Shown: positions 34,408 through 42,888 of the stretch, piece by piece
How the letters are laid out: each line of letters opens with the position of its first letter
How positions within the stretch are numbered: the stretch's first letter is position 1
Source: CAVXDP01 sp964562925
Lineage (GTDB): Archaea > Thermoproteota > Bathyarchaeia > 40CM-2-53-6 > CAVXDP01
DNA length: 64,000 bases
Direction of reading: 5' to 3'
Assembly: GCA_964562925.1 (NCBI GenBank)
Contig: CAZLVF010000003.1
Location: 1-64,000, forward strand
The notes under the pieces: generated by a model
Told to the model about the DNA's origin: nothing
What the model saw: the letters and a program-made list of their open reading frames with translations, nothing else
The model's database searches: none
Program-made: the position numbers and the translations under genes

Positions 34408-34748
34408 CGATTGGCCACCGGCAGAACTCGATGGTCTTGGACCCTAGCTCTTAAGACTTTTGCCTAGTCAGGTCTGCCGGCTCAGGTGACTCCTAACAGT
34501 CGTTGCCTGTCTTGTTTCCACGTGCTGGGCCGAAGTTGAGTAGATTTTGTGCTTCTCTCGGAGGGGTAGGAGGGAGGAGGACACCCAAGAACCTCTAACG
34601 CGCAATTCAAGGTTCTATCCAGACTTAGGAGGTCCTACGGGTCTATGTGCTTGGTTTGGTCTCGATGAGGCTATAGTCTAAGCTCTGCTTTTCTTTTCGA
34701 GCCGCTATAGCAATTGTGGTCAGGTATACATATGGAAAACCATACAAA
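34408..34748. other. 341-bp intergenic region, possibly structured
   Basis: No open frame of note. A purine-rich tract near 34560-34600 can pair with nearby CACCC and CCTC segments, and the stretch is richer in short complementary runs than other spacers. I cannot match it to RNase P, SRP or a C/D box RNA. Confidence 0.25.
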
Positions 34749-35525
34749 TCACTTCTTGAGTGCTTTTCTTGCAAACGTGATGTAGCCTGTATGGCCTATC
34801 ATGAATGTGACGGGTCTTGTCTTTCCTTTTTCCACACGAATCTCGCGTAGGAGACACTCGATAGTCTCAACATCTAAGAATTGTGATCGTTTCATGGCGC
34901 CTACGGTCTTTTCTATCTGGTTGAAGGTCGGGCTGAAGGAAGCCATCGGCGAACCTGCTTTGAGGCATCTATAGGCTTTGGAAACGATTTTCCAGGGCTC
35001 AGCTAGATCTAACATGACAGCATCGACCTCTGTCTCGTCGAAACCTTGTCCAGCGTCAACGTTCCTTATCGTCACGTAGTCAAGTACGCCAGCTTTCTTA
35101 AGGTTTCGAGAAGCGATCTTGGCGAATTCTGGCCTGGCCTCGTATGTGTATACATGACCATCAGGCTTCACAGCGTTCGCTATGACCAACGTCAGCGCTC
35201 CACTTCCCGTTCCCGCCTCTACAACGATGCTTCCAGGTCCAAGACCAAGCTTGATAAGTATGATTCCCGCGTCTTTTGGATACACTATTTGGGTAGGTCT
35301 TTCCATCGACATAATGAAATCGTAGGTTGTCGGTTTTAGAGCCCAGAAGTCATAGTCCAAGCTGCTCTTTACCGCGGCTCCATACGGTTCTCCCACGATC
35401 GTGGAGAGCTTCACAACTCCCTTATGTGTGTGGAACTCTCTTTCGCCCGAGACTTTCACAAGCCACTTTCTATGTTCGTCAAAGTACAGAAGGACATAGT
35501 CTCCTTCGCGTATTACGCTTGCCAT
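34749..35525 (-). CDS. trmI: tRNA (adenine57/58-N1)-methyltransferase TrmI
   Basis: SAM-dependent enzyme that methylates N1 of adenines 57/58 in the tRNA T-loop; archaeal enzymes often act on both. A small N-terminal beta domain (IREGDYVLLYFD) precedes the Rossmann domain with VVEAGTGSGALTLVIA as motif I, VYTYEARPEFAK as motif II and AVMLDLAEPW as motif IV. The frame extends nine codons upstream to 35552, but the ATG at 35525 (MASVIREGD) gives the usual N-terminus. Confidence 0.93.
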   Translation of the reverse strand: MASVIREGDYVLLYFDEHRKWLVKVSGEREFHTHKGVVKLSTIVGEPYGAAVKSSLDYDFWALKPTTYDFIMSMERPTQIVYPKDAGIILIKLGLGPGSIVVEAGTGSGALTLVIANAVKPDGHVYTYEARPEFAKIASRNLKKAGVLDYVTIRNVDAGQGFDETEVDAVMLDLAEPWKIVSKAYRCLKAGSPMASFSPTFNQIEKTVGAMKRSQFLDVETIECLLREIRVEKGKTRPVTFMIGHTGYITFARKALKK

Positions 35526-35584
35526 AGTATCCACTCCAAGGAGTAGAAACAACCGCTATGAAAGAGAAGGCTAATCGCATGTCC

Positions 35585-35595
35585 TTATATATTTA
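35585..35595 (+). promoter_or_regulatory. TATA box for the zinc-ribbon membrane protein
   Basis: TTATATATTTA ends 27 bp before the ATG at 35622. Normal TATA to start spacing puts the transcript start at about 35616-35620, so the upstream ATG at 35607 would be excluded and the message nearly leaderless. Confidence 0.6.
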
Positions 35596-35621
35596 GGCAG
35601 AAGACTATGGGCGTGACCGAC

Positions 35622-35837
35622 ATGTCCTATTCACAGAAAGAACCTAAGGTCGTTATGTTCAAGCATCGACATTGCTTGGTCTGCGGTCTACCAGTGAACA
35701 TAAACAAGACTTTCTGTAGCCCAGAATGTGAAGCTCAAAACAAGAAGATGACACGCAGAAGAACCTACACGCTTATCGCGATGACAGCGATTTTCCCAGT
35801 GATCATCTTGGTGATGATGATCTTTTCCGGACGCTAG
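35622..35837 (+). CDS. DUF2116-type zinc-ribbon membrane protein
   Basis: A 71-aa protein with an N-terminal zinc ribbon (HCLVCGLPV...KTFCSPECEAQNKK) and a C-terminal membrane helix (about residues 47-68). This is the DUF2116 layout, common and uncharacterised in archaea. Start chosen from the TATA box position. Confidence 0.75.
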   Translation: MSYSQKEPKVVMFKHRHCLVCGLPVNINKTFCSPECEAQNKKMTRRRTYTLIAMTAIFPVIILVMMIFSGR

Positions 35838-36035
35838 CAAGTCTCATAGACACGCAGTTGTAAAGAGTCATCTTTCCAAACCACTACTTCATACTCTCAC
35901 AAGTTAAATTTCAGACGGTAACTGACGAAACACGAACGTGAGAATTATCGTCTCAAAGCTTCTCTAGACGTTATCGGAAGTTTTCAAACTCGATTATACC
36001 GAAGGTGGCATCACTTCTCGAGAAAGGGGCAAGCA

Positions 36036-36842
36036 TTGTACAACAAGATTTTCACAACGCTTCTCGATATTCCAAAGGCTTGGAGAGCATATGTCAAAAT
36101 CGGACCGGTACTATGGGCGATACCTCTGGCCTCGTTCCTGAGCGTGTGGGAGATAGTCTCTCGGACGGGCTACTTTGCAGCGGAAAACGTGCCCGCTTTC
36201 ACGACCGTTCTTCTTACATTGTACAGTTGCATGAAGATGCCGGATTTCACCCTAAGGGTCGCTCAAAGTTTTCTTAATCTCTCCGTGGGCATACTCTCAG
36301 CACTCTTTGTTGCTTTGCCTCTCTCGCTGATCACGGGTCTACGGAGCAGACTTGACTTAACGTTAACGCCAATCATAATGTTGATGGGCGCACTCCCAGA
36401 CTTGGCTATCTTGCCTATCGTAGTCATGTGGTTTGGGCCGGGAAACACCGCGGCCATAATGATGGCGGCGGTCTGCGCCTTTTTCCCGATCTACTTCACA
36501 GTGAGGGAAGGAGCTAAAGCGATTCCACAAGACTATTTTCATGTGGCAACTGTTTTCAAATCTGGAAAGTTCTCAACAACCTCAAAGGTGATACTTCCAG
36601 CGGTTTTCCCAAACCTGGTGACCGGGCTGAGACTTTCTTTTGACTTCGTATGGGAGATCATACTGGCGATCGAGATCATTGCAAGGGTTACCGGAATAGG
36701 GACCTTCATAGATTCGTCCGTATCTGCGGGATCGATTGAATACGCTTTTGCAGGGGTTCTCGCGATAGGTCTGATAGCGCTCTCCATAGACAGGCTTCTC
36801 TTCAGAACCCTTGAAAATAGGATAGCAAGGTGGAGAGAATGA
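36036..36842 (+). CDS. ABC transporter permease, NitT/TauT (SsuC) type
   Basis: A 268-aa inner-membrane permease with six helices. The EAA-like loop that contacts the ATPase is EGAKAIPQDYFHVATVF with the later FPNLVTGLRLSFDF. Such systems import nitrate, taurine, sulfonates, pyrimidine precursors or similar anions. The TTG start has a GAAAGGGG ribosome site. Its TGA overlaps the ATG of the ATPase gene (ATGA), so translation is coupled. No substrate-binding protein is encoded on either side. Confidence 0.88.
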   Translation: MYNKIFTTLLDIPKAWRAYVKIGPVLWAIPLASFLSVWEIVSRTGYFAAENVPAFTTVLLTLYSCMKMPDFTLRVAQSFLNLSVGILSALFVALPLSLITGLRSRLDLTLTPIIMLMGALPDLAILPIVVMWFGPGNTAAIMMAAVCAFFPIYFTVREGAKAIPQDYFHVATVFKSGKFSTTSKVILPAVFPNLVTGLRLSFDFVWEIILAIEIIARVTGIGTFIDSSVSAGSIEYAFAGVLAIGLIALSIDRLLFRTLENRIARWRE

Positions 36843-37663
36843 CTTCTCAAATGGAGGTTCTCGACGTTTCGAAGGTCTACTGGGACTCTGAGAAGGTTAT
36901 GTCAGCACTCCAAAGTATTACTTTTGGCATCGAGAGGGGACAGTTTGTATGTATTGTAGGCCCGAGTGGATGCGGAAAGTCAACCCTTCTTAAGATAATG
37001 GCTGGACTAGAGAAGCCTTCCTCCGGCGAGGTCAGGTTTGAAGGAGAACCGATTATAAGGCCGCATAATAAGATAAGCATGGTTTTCCAGTCCTTTGCGC
37101 TCTTTCCTTGGCGAACGATTCTTGAAAATGCCGAGTTTGGACTTGAGACGCAAGGATGGTCGCGAGATAAGCGGCGTGAGGCGGCTCTTGAATGCCTCGA
37201 GATGGTTGGGCTGGCCGAATGTCAGCGAATGTATCCAAAGCAGCTTTCAGGTGGAATGAAACAGAGAGTTGGAATCGCAAGAGCTCTCGCAGTTGATCCT
37301 GAGATAATTCTCATGGATGAGGCCTTCAGCGCGGTTGACGAGTTCACGGCAGAAACGCTGAGGGAAGAGGTAGTTGAAGTCCATCTCAACACCAATAAAA
37401 CCTTCCTCTTGGTAACTCATAATCTTCCGGAGGCTATTGAGCTAGCTGATAAGATCGTAGTACTGAGCGCAAGACCTGGAAGGGTCAAAGACATCCTAGA
37501 TGTGGACCTTGAGAGGCCGAGAGATAAGACTGGTTCCGATTTCGTTAGTATTCACAAGAACATCTTCTATCTCCTAAAGGAGGAGTTGGAGAGTAGTATA
37601 GTGAAGCACAAGATAAGATGTATCCACGAATTCCAGAGGCTACATGACATGGAAGGTAGATAG
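36839..37663 (+). CDS. ABC transporter ATPase, NitT/TauT (SsuB) type
   Basis: A 274-aa ATP-binding subunit. Walker A GPSGCGKST, the Q-loop FQSFALFPW, signature LSGGMKQRVGIARAL, Walker B IILMDEAFSAVDE and the His switch VTHNLPEA are all intact. The start is the ATG at 36839, which overlaps the permease stop. It energises the permease encoded just upstream. Confidence 0.93.
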   Translation: MTSQMEVLDVSKVYWDSEKVMSALQSITFGIERGQFVCIVGPSGCGKSTLLKIMAGLEKPSSGEVRFEGEPIIRPHNKISMVFQSFALFPWRTILENAEFGLETQGWSRDKRREAALECLEMVGLAECQRMYPKQLSGGMKQRVGIARALAVDPEIILMDEAFSAVDEFTAETLREEVVEVHLNTNKTFLLVTHNLPEAIELADKIVVLSARPGRVKDILDVDLERPRDKTGSDFVSIHKNIFYLLKEELESSIVKHKIRCIHEFQRLHDMEGR

Positions 37664-37689
37664 CACATCATCCATAAAGAAGATGCTTT

Positions 37690-38094
37690 TCAGCTCCTTT
37701 TCTCGAGTTCTCTAAATTCTCTGTCGAATCTCTCCTTCAAAGAGGAGAACTGTCTGAATCTGTCGCTCCACCCTCTGAAAAATTTGAACTCCCTGACTCC
37801 AACAGCTAACCAAAGAGCCGAAACGAATACGTTTGCAATAAGGTAGACTAGCACAAGCAAACCCGAAAGGTGGCTCAGCCTAAACATAAGAAGCATAATC
37901 TTGGGGTGTAGGAGAAGGAAAAATGTAAAGAATAGCGAGAGCGGAGCAACAACTAGGGAGGATATCATCAATATACTGAACCAGGTTCTTTCCGAATTGA
38001 CGTGATATATCAGGTCATCTAGAATTTCCAAAAGACCGATCCGTTTCTGGTCTGTTAAGCTTCCTTCGTCTGCCATCGCTCTCTCAGCCATCAT
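37690..38094 (-). CDS. Membrane protein with two helices and charged C-terminus
   Basis: A 134-aa protein: an acidic N-terminus, two membrane helices (about 40-65 and 73-97) and a C-terminal amphipathic, Arg/Glu-rich segment (SDRFRQFSSLKERFDREFRELEKR) that may form a coiled coil. A minus-strand TATA box lies 11 bp before the ATG, so the real start may be the later ATG (MADEG). The wHTH gene upstream on the same strand may regulate it. No known family. Confidence 0.6.
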   Translation of the reverse strand: MMAERAMADEGSLTDQKRIGLLEILDDLIYHVNSERTWFSILMISSLVVAPLSLFFTFFLLLHPKIMLLMFRLSHLSGLLVLVYLIANVFVSALWLAVGVREFKFFRGWSDRFRQFSSLKERFDREFRELEKRS

Positions 38095-38104
38095 AGCTCG
38101 CTAT

Positions 38105-38114
38105 GTTATAAATC
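38105..38114 (-). promoter_or_regulatory. TATA box for the minus-strand membrane protein
   Basis: Minus-strand GATTTATAAC, 11 bp before the first ATG at 38094; implies a leaderless message or a slightly later start. Confidence 0.5.
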
Positions 38115-38129
38115 GGTTCCGTAACTTTG

Positions 38130-38429
38130 TTAACTTGGCTTTCTCCTAGCTCTAGGAAACATGGCCTCATAAGGTTGCAGGATCATCCTACAAAACTCCA
38201 CGCCATCACCCGCGACCTTGTACTGGGTTACCTTCTTTCTTCCAAAGTAAACCTCATTCTTCGAGATGAGACCTTTCTGCTCAAGTTCATCCAAGATCTC
38301 CTTGTGTTTCTGTAGGTTAAGCCCGCAATAACTCAGTAGAGCTGTCTGGTTAAGTGATCCGTACTGGATCAGTTTCAAGATGATGTCTTTCCGTATGTAT
38401 ACGCGATCTCTGTACTCGGTTGTTGGCAT
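38130..38429 (-). CDS. Archaeal winged-helix transcriptional regulator
   Basis: A 99-aa single wHTH protein. RKDIILKLIQYGSLNQTALLSYCGL is the first helix pair, HKEILDELEQKGLI the recognition helix, and FGRKKVTQYKVA the wing. It resembles the Sso10a/DUF4364-like archaeal regulators. It is encoded 35 bp upstream of the membrane protein at 37690. Confidence 0.7.
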   Translation of the reverse strand: MPTTEYRDRVYIRKDIILKLIQYGSLNQTALLSYCGLNLQKHKEILDELEQKGLISKNEVYFGRKKVTQYKVAGDGVEFCRMILQPYEAMFPRARRKPS

Positions 38430-38532
38430 GCCTAGCGAATCTCAGCCTCGTCATTAGTCGACATCAGTCTTATCGGGTTCCTTTTGGAGAGACGCAGTCT
38501 GTGGCTTGATCAAGCTAGGAGCGAAGGCCAAC

Positions 38533-38904
38533 CTACCGGATTCTTGACCCACATCTTGGGCAGAACTTTGCATGACTTGGAACAGCCGCCTTGCAGCTGG
38601 GGCAATCCACCGTGGCACTCGGGGCTGCAGCAAGGGGAGTTGGCATTACCGTAGGAGCGGCTGGAGCCGACGGCAATTCAACTGTCTTATTCAGGAGAAC
38701 AACGTCCTCAATCGACTGTATTTCTGACCAAGGAACCTGAATATCTGATCCACCCTTCGTCGTCACAACCAACGCTAGATCGAGGTCTCCCACGCTAACC
38801 GCTAGATCCTTCACGTTTCCGATTAACGCGCCCTTCAGATCGATCACCTGTTTACCAAGAAACTTTTGGCTTGGGAGATACGACTTCTTTTCGTTCTTGC
38901 TCAT
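38533..38904 (-). CDS. PRC-barrel protein with C-terminal zinc ribbon
   Basis: About 123 aa: a PRC-barrel domain (KFLGKQVIDLKGALIGNVKDLAV), a proline/alanine-rich linker, then a zinc ribbon CPSC...FCPRCGSRIR. PRC-barrel proteins in archaea are small RNA- or cell-division-associated factors. The frame opens at 38979, but the ATG at 38904 (MSKNEKKS) gives the standard domain start. The same ribbon ends two further proteins in the next 2 kb. Confidence 0.75.
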   Translation of the reverse strand: MSKNEKKSYLPSQKFLGKQVIDLKGALIGNVKDLAVSVGDLDLALVVTTKGGSDIQVPWSEIQSIEDVVLLNKTVELPSAPAAPTVMPTPLAAAPSATVDCPSCKAAVPSHAKFCPRCGSRIR

Positions 38905-38922
38905 GAGGACTCTCTCAAGGTA

Positions 38923-39168
38923 ATGTCGCTTAAGCGGGCTAATAACGCTTGCCTCCGTCTTGCTGAGCACATACGACACAGAGAAGCAATGAAAACTGTG
39001 GCAGGAAAGCTCGGTAAACTCACGTCTGAAGAAGCCGCCAATCTAGAGGTCTTCTTCATACTGTCACATAGGATTGATTTCTTCTACATCTGCGATTTGT
39101 ATGATCTTTATCGAAAAGCTTTTTCAACTGCATATGCTCCGCATACAGGTGATTGCTCTAGTCACTGA
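38923..39168 (+). CDS. Doubtful small ORF
   Basis: An 81-codon plus-strand frame overlapping only the discarded 5' extension of the PRC-barrel gene. The peptide is hydrophilic then aromatic (FFYICDLYDLYRKAF). No ribosome site or homology cue. Listed because it is the only candidate in the gap. Confidence 0.2.
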   Translation: MSLKRANNACLRLAEHIRHREAMKTVAGKLGKLTSEEAANLEVFFILSHRIDFFYICDLYDLYRKAFSTAYAPHTGDCSSH

Positions 39169-39195
39169 TATGATCTGGTATCGGAGTAATCTCTC

Positions 39196-39765
39196 ATGCG
39201 AGGTGGGCCTTTCTTTGTTGGAATGGGAATGCTGACCTTGGGCGTACTCTTGCTAGCTTTTGGGGCACGATCGCAAACGATCGATGTGCCTAGAATTGAG
39301 ACAAGTGTGCTTTTTGACAGGTCAGTATTGACTGTTGGCGACGTCGCCTATAAAGGCTCAGAGTTGAAAGCAAATTGGACCATTCTGTGTTCCGGATCCG
39401 TAGCTATGCCTTCCAGCAATGAATCTGGAGACATAAACTTCTACGTTATGGACGATACTAACTTTCAGAAGTATAAGAGCGGCGAGAGAAGCGTAGACTA
39501 TATTATACAGAAGCTACAGGTGAGCCAACTGGAGTCGTCCTTCGTTACGCGTCATGATGGTATGTACTATTTCGTCTTCGACAACAGCTATGAAACACTT
39601 TACAAGAAAGAAGTAACCTTCTCAGCACTAGCTCAGTACACGGAGATCTATCAGCAAATAGTTGAGGATCGAACACTCAACAGCTACGGATACCCACTGA
39701 TTGCTGTCGGAGCTGTGGCCACCATATATGGACTAGTCAGGAAGGCTGATGTAAGATGGGCCTAG
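39196..39765 (+). CDS. Membrane-anchored protein with GOLD-like beta domain
   Basis: A 189-aa protein with an N-terminal helix (about 5-25), an extracellular beta-sandwich (about 45-155; INFYVMDDTNFQKYKSG and MYYFVFDNSYE are typical of GOLD/p24-like archaeal domains) and a C-terminal helix. It probably faces the outside of the cell. It is followed by the RDD gene on the same strand. No function can be assigned. Confidence 0.6.
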   Translation: MRGGPFFVGMGMLTLGVLLLAFGARSQTIDVPRIETSVLFDRSVLTVGDVAYKGSELKANWTILCSGSVAMPSSNESGDINFYVMDDTNFQKYKSGERSVDYIIQKLQVSQLESSFVTRHDGMYYFVFDNSYETLYKKEVTFSALAQYTEIYQQIVEDRTLNSYGYPLIAVGAVATIYGLVRKADVRWA

Positions 39766-39800
39766 CAGGGCGGCTCTATATAGTTAAAGGGTGAGGAACC

Positions 39801-40409
39801 CTGACTCACCTTGGATTTCAGTATGTTGGAATCGGAATCAGGTTTGTAGCCCAGCTAATTGACACATTTATTGTATCGCTACTGGTTGGACTCTTGATCA
39901 ATGCCGCGGGCATTCACTTGTCCTTGGGAACAGAACTGGACTTTGGTTTCTTGCCACTAATCATGATCGGGGCAGTCTTCGCGTACTTCACTCTTATGGA
40001 GAGTTTTCTTGGAGCAACGGCAGGAAAGATGATCTTCAAAGTGAAAGTCTTGAAAGAGGACGGTAGTCCTTGCAGCTTCAGCGCAGCTGCTGTTCGAAAT
40101 CTTCTGAGGTTTATCGATGCTTTACCGTTTCTGTACCTGATCGGAGTCATATTGATGTTTCGATCTGAGAAGAAACAGAGACTCGGGGATAGGGTTGCAA
40201 AGACTATTGTCGTGAAACCTAGAGGGGAATATCCTTCTCTTCCACCGCCGCCACCTACATATCCCCCACTGCCGGCGCCAACTTACACCCCGTCGTCATA
40301 TCCTCCCGCTCCTCGCGAACCTCCCCTATCGGCAAAGTACTGTATGAACTGCGGCACACCTATACCAGTTCGGGCGATGTTCTGCCCGCGATGTGGAACA
40401 CGACAATAA
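39801..40409 (+). CDS. RDD-family membrane protein with C-terminal zinc ribbon
   Basis: The RDD domain starts with FQYVGIGIRFVAQLIDTFIV (R, then D in helix 1), which lies upstream of the first standard start (TTG 39894). No ATG, GTG or TTG precedes it in frame; CTG at 39801 after GGTGAGG is the best candidate, giving about 202 aa. Three helices are followed by a proline-rich linker and a zinc ribbon (CMNCGTPIPVRAMFCPRCG). RDD proteins are membrane components of uncertain, possibly transport, function. A TATA-like CTATATAG (39777-39784) precedes it. Confidence 0.7.
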   Translation: MTHLGFQYVGIGIRFVAQLIDTFIVSLLVGLLINAAGIHLSLGTELDFGFLPLIMIGAVFAYFTLMESFLGATAGKMIFKVKVLKEDGSPCSFSAAAVRNLLRFIDALPFLYLIGVILMFRSEKKQRLGDRVAKTIVVKPRGEYPSLPPPPPTYPPLPAPTYTPSSYPPAPREPPLSAKYCMNCGTPIPVRAMFCPRCGTRQ

Positions 40410-40694
40410 GACAGCGGATCTTCTGCAGATTAGAGTTGACTCGTGGTCTAATCATTTGGCGAAATGGACTAACCCTCTGAAGTGAGCCCCTGCAAACTAA
40501 GCAGACAGCATGAGTCCAAGAGTGCCGTCCCCGGACGCGTATAGAAAGTGTCCAAGACTTCGTAGCGACTCGCCAATTGACTGATCCATTTCGGGTTTGC
40601 TTTCAAACGGATGCCAGTTTCGACGATTCAAAGACCCGTTCTCCGGAAAATTCTAAATAGACGCCAGGAGAAGAGGAGTAGGCAGTGAACCGCT

Positions 40695-40949
40695 TTGAGC
40701 GCTCTGCAGAAGAAGACGATCCTGATGGATGAGAACCTGTCTAAGGTTATTGGAAAAGATCAGGGAAGTCTGGCTAGCTACGCAGAAATCACGAAGGGGA
40801 TACATGACTATATAAAAAAACACGATCTAAGAAAGGGCGTGGAGACTCCATCAGAACCCGGACCGAGCACTGTAAGTTTCTGTTTCAACTGCGGGTCTGA
40901 CATACCTGCTGGCTCAGTCTTCTGCGACAAGTGCGGTAAGAAACAGTAA
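40695..40949 (+). CDS. Small zinc-ribbon protein with SWIB-like helical N-terminus
   Basis: An 84-aa protein (TTG start; ATG at 40725 is an alternative). Residues 12-48 (LSKVIGKDQGS...ITKGIHDYIKKHDL) resemble the core of a SWIB/MDM2-type helical domain, and the C-terminus is a zinc ribbon (CFNCGSDIPAGSVFCDKCGKKQ, cited as position 62-83). The ribbon is nearly the same as in the neighbouring PRC and RDD proteins. Confidence 0.65.
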   Translation: MSALQKKTILMDENLSKVIGKDQGSLASYAEITKGIHDYIKKHDLRKGVETPSEPGPSTVSFCFNCGSDIPAGSVFCDKCGKKQ

Positions 40950-41051
40950 AGCCTTTCTAACGCTGAGGTTCCTATCTTCTCAAATCCTCTCGATTACAAA
41001 TGTCCCTTTGAACCAAACTCGGGTGAACGTGAAGTTAACGGTTCAGGCACT

Positions 41052-41060
41052 GTTTATATA
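41052..41060 (+). promoter_or_regulatory. TATA box for the HMG-CoA synthase gene
   Basis: GTTTATATA, 56-64 bp before the ATG at 41116. A GGAGAG ribosome site (41102-41107) supports that ATG over the GTG at 41107, which lies inside the ribosome site. Confidence 0.55.
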
Positions 41061-41115
41061 ACTTGAAGAGCCGTCTATCACACGGTTATTTCTGCACGGT
41101 TGGAGAGTGTTATTC

Positions 41116-42672
41116 ATGTCAAACAGCAGCGCAGGCATAGTTGGATACGGAGTATACATACCGTGCGAGAGGATAGAGACTGAGTACATTGTCAGGGCGC
41201 GGGAGGGAAGGCGCAAGGATTTAGACGAGTTTCTCGACAAGGTTAGAAACGGCCTACTGCTGAGAAGTAAGTCCATCGCTGATTTCTCTGAAGATGCCAT
41301 AACTATGGCAACTGAAGCAGCAGAGAACTCTTTGAAGATGTCGGGGATCGATACAAGAAAGATAGGAAGCGTGGTTGTTGGGTCAGAGTCAAAACCGTAC
41401 GCTGTCGGCTCCACTGCTAGACATGTCGCATCTTTCATAGGAGTTGGAAATGAGGCTTTTGTATCCGATATAGAGGGCGCATGCAATGCTGGAATGCAGA
41501 GCATGGATTTCGTGAGAGCACAGGTCAACGCAGGCGAGATGGAGTACGGCCTTGCGATAGGCACCGACATCGCGCAGGCTCCTGAAGGCGACCCTCTTGA
41601 GTACGCTGCTGGGGCCGGAGCAGCGGCATATGTCATCGGGAAGAAAGATGTCATAGCCTCGATCGAGGATATGGCTCCTTACTCTTCTCTCACAATGGAC
41701 TTCTGGCGTAGAGACGAAGCGGCTGTTCCTAAACATTTTGGCAAGACAACAGTCGAAGCCTATATGAGACACGTTATAGGAGCCATTCAAACACTTCTGA
41801 AACGTAACCCGAATCTGAAGATCTCGGATTTTGACAACATAACATTCCACCAACCGTCGGGTTACATGCCTCTCAAGACCTGCAGAGCTCTCGTGAACCT
41901 AAGCGCTGATTGGGTCGATGATTCGGATATTTCTGATCGGATGAAACTCACTCCTGAAGATATCGAACGAAAGGTTAAGCCTTGGCTCAGGGTTCTCGAT
42001 ACTGGAAACACGTACGCTGCTTCAACGCCGATCGCTCTAGCCTCAATACTTGACAGGTCAAGCCCGGGTGAGAATATTCTTGCTGTGTCGTATGGATCAG
42101 GCGCCTATGCTATAGCTACTTGGCTGAGTGTAAAAGACGAACTGAAGAAAAAACCGCGTAGAGCTCCAACAGTTCAAGATTATGTTGATCGTAAAGTTGA
42201 GATCCGTTTGGAAAAATACCAAGACCATCTCAGAGAACGCTTGAGGAAAGTCAAGAGACGCCTCGCATTCCCCAGGATAGTTGCTGAGACTGAAACAATT
42301 GGAAATGAGATTATTCAGACTCTCATGTGTGATGGATGTAAGAGAATCTACTATCCGACACGACCGCAGTGTCTAGAAAGCGAATGTGAAGGACCCAGCA
42401 CGACGAAGACCTTCCCGGTAAATGCGGAAGTGAAATCGTTTGAGAGACTTCCATTCAAGCAGAGGTTGAAGCCTAACTATGACATGATCAAGGAAGGGAA
42501 AGTGATTCTGGTCGACTGCCATATGGGAGATTTAAGGCCAGGCATGAAACTTGAGGTTGTCATTAGAAGGCTTGACTATGAGGGAAAAGACGGGCTCATA
42601 ATCTACGGTCCAACCTACAGACCACTCTTCAGAAATGGCTTTGACGAGTGTCCTGCAGAAGCCAACAAATAG
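41116..42672 (+). CDS. HMG-CoA synthase fused to a DUF35-like (zinc ribbon + OB) domain
   Basis: A 518-aa protein. Residues 1-350 are archaeal HMG-CoA synthase, which condenses acetyl-CoA with acetoacetyl-CoA in the mevalonate pathway for archaeal lipids: the nucleophile is C123 in DIEGACNAG, and H245 in TFHQPSGYMP is the catalytic His. After a basic linker comes a DUF35-like domain: CDGC (from C405) with later C-x4-C, then an OB fold. In other archaea thiolase, synthase and DUF35 are separate chains of one channelling complex. No thiolase is adjacent here. The length is about 170 aa above a normal synthase. Confidence 0.88.
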   Translation: MSNSSAGIVGYGVYIPCERIETEYIVRAREGRRKDLDEFLDKVRNGLLLRSKSIADFSEDAITMATEAAENSLKMSGIDTRKIGSVVVGSESKPYAVGSTARHVASFIGVGNEAFVSDIEGACNAGMQSMDFVRAQVNAGEMEYGLAIGTDIAQAPEGDPLEYAAGAGAAAYVIGKKDVIASIEDMAPYSSLTMDFWRRDEAAVPKHFGKTTVEAYMRHVIGAIQTLLKRNPNLKISDFDNITFHQPSGYMPLKTCRALVNLSADWVDDSDISDRMKLTPEDIERKVKPWLRVLDTGNTYAASTPIALASILDRSSPGENILAVSYGSGAYAIATWLSVKDELKKKPRRAPTVQDYVDRKVEIRLEKYQDHLRERLRKVKRRLAFPRIVAETETIGNEIIQTLMCDGCKRIYYPTRPQCLESECEGPSTTKTFPVNAEVKSFERLPFKQRLKPNYDMIKEGKVILVDCHMGDLRPGMKLEVVIRRLDYEGKDGLIIYGPTYRPLFRNGFDECPAEANK

Positions 42673-42888
42673 AGTCCAATTCGATGGTTTAGCCCATGTC
42701 TAACTGTGATTAAATATTTCTGGTAATAACTACTCCAATACCGGACGCTATCGTCGATCGATAGGCCTTCTACTTCAAATATGAGAAAACCAACAAAGGG
42801 TTCCGTGAACGAGCTAGAACGCTTTCGACCTCCTGAAGCGAATGGAGAGCTTTTGTAAACATGTAGGCCCTAGATTGCACCTCTGTCG

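Noticed and set aside
34408..34748. RNase P RNA or SRP RNA
   Set aside because: Some pairing potential, but the conserved core motifs of these RNAs are missing.
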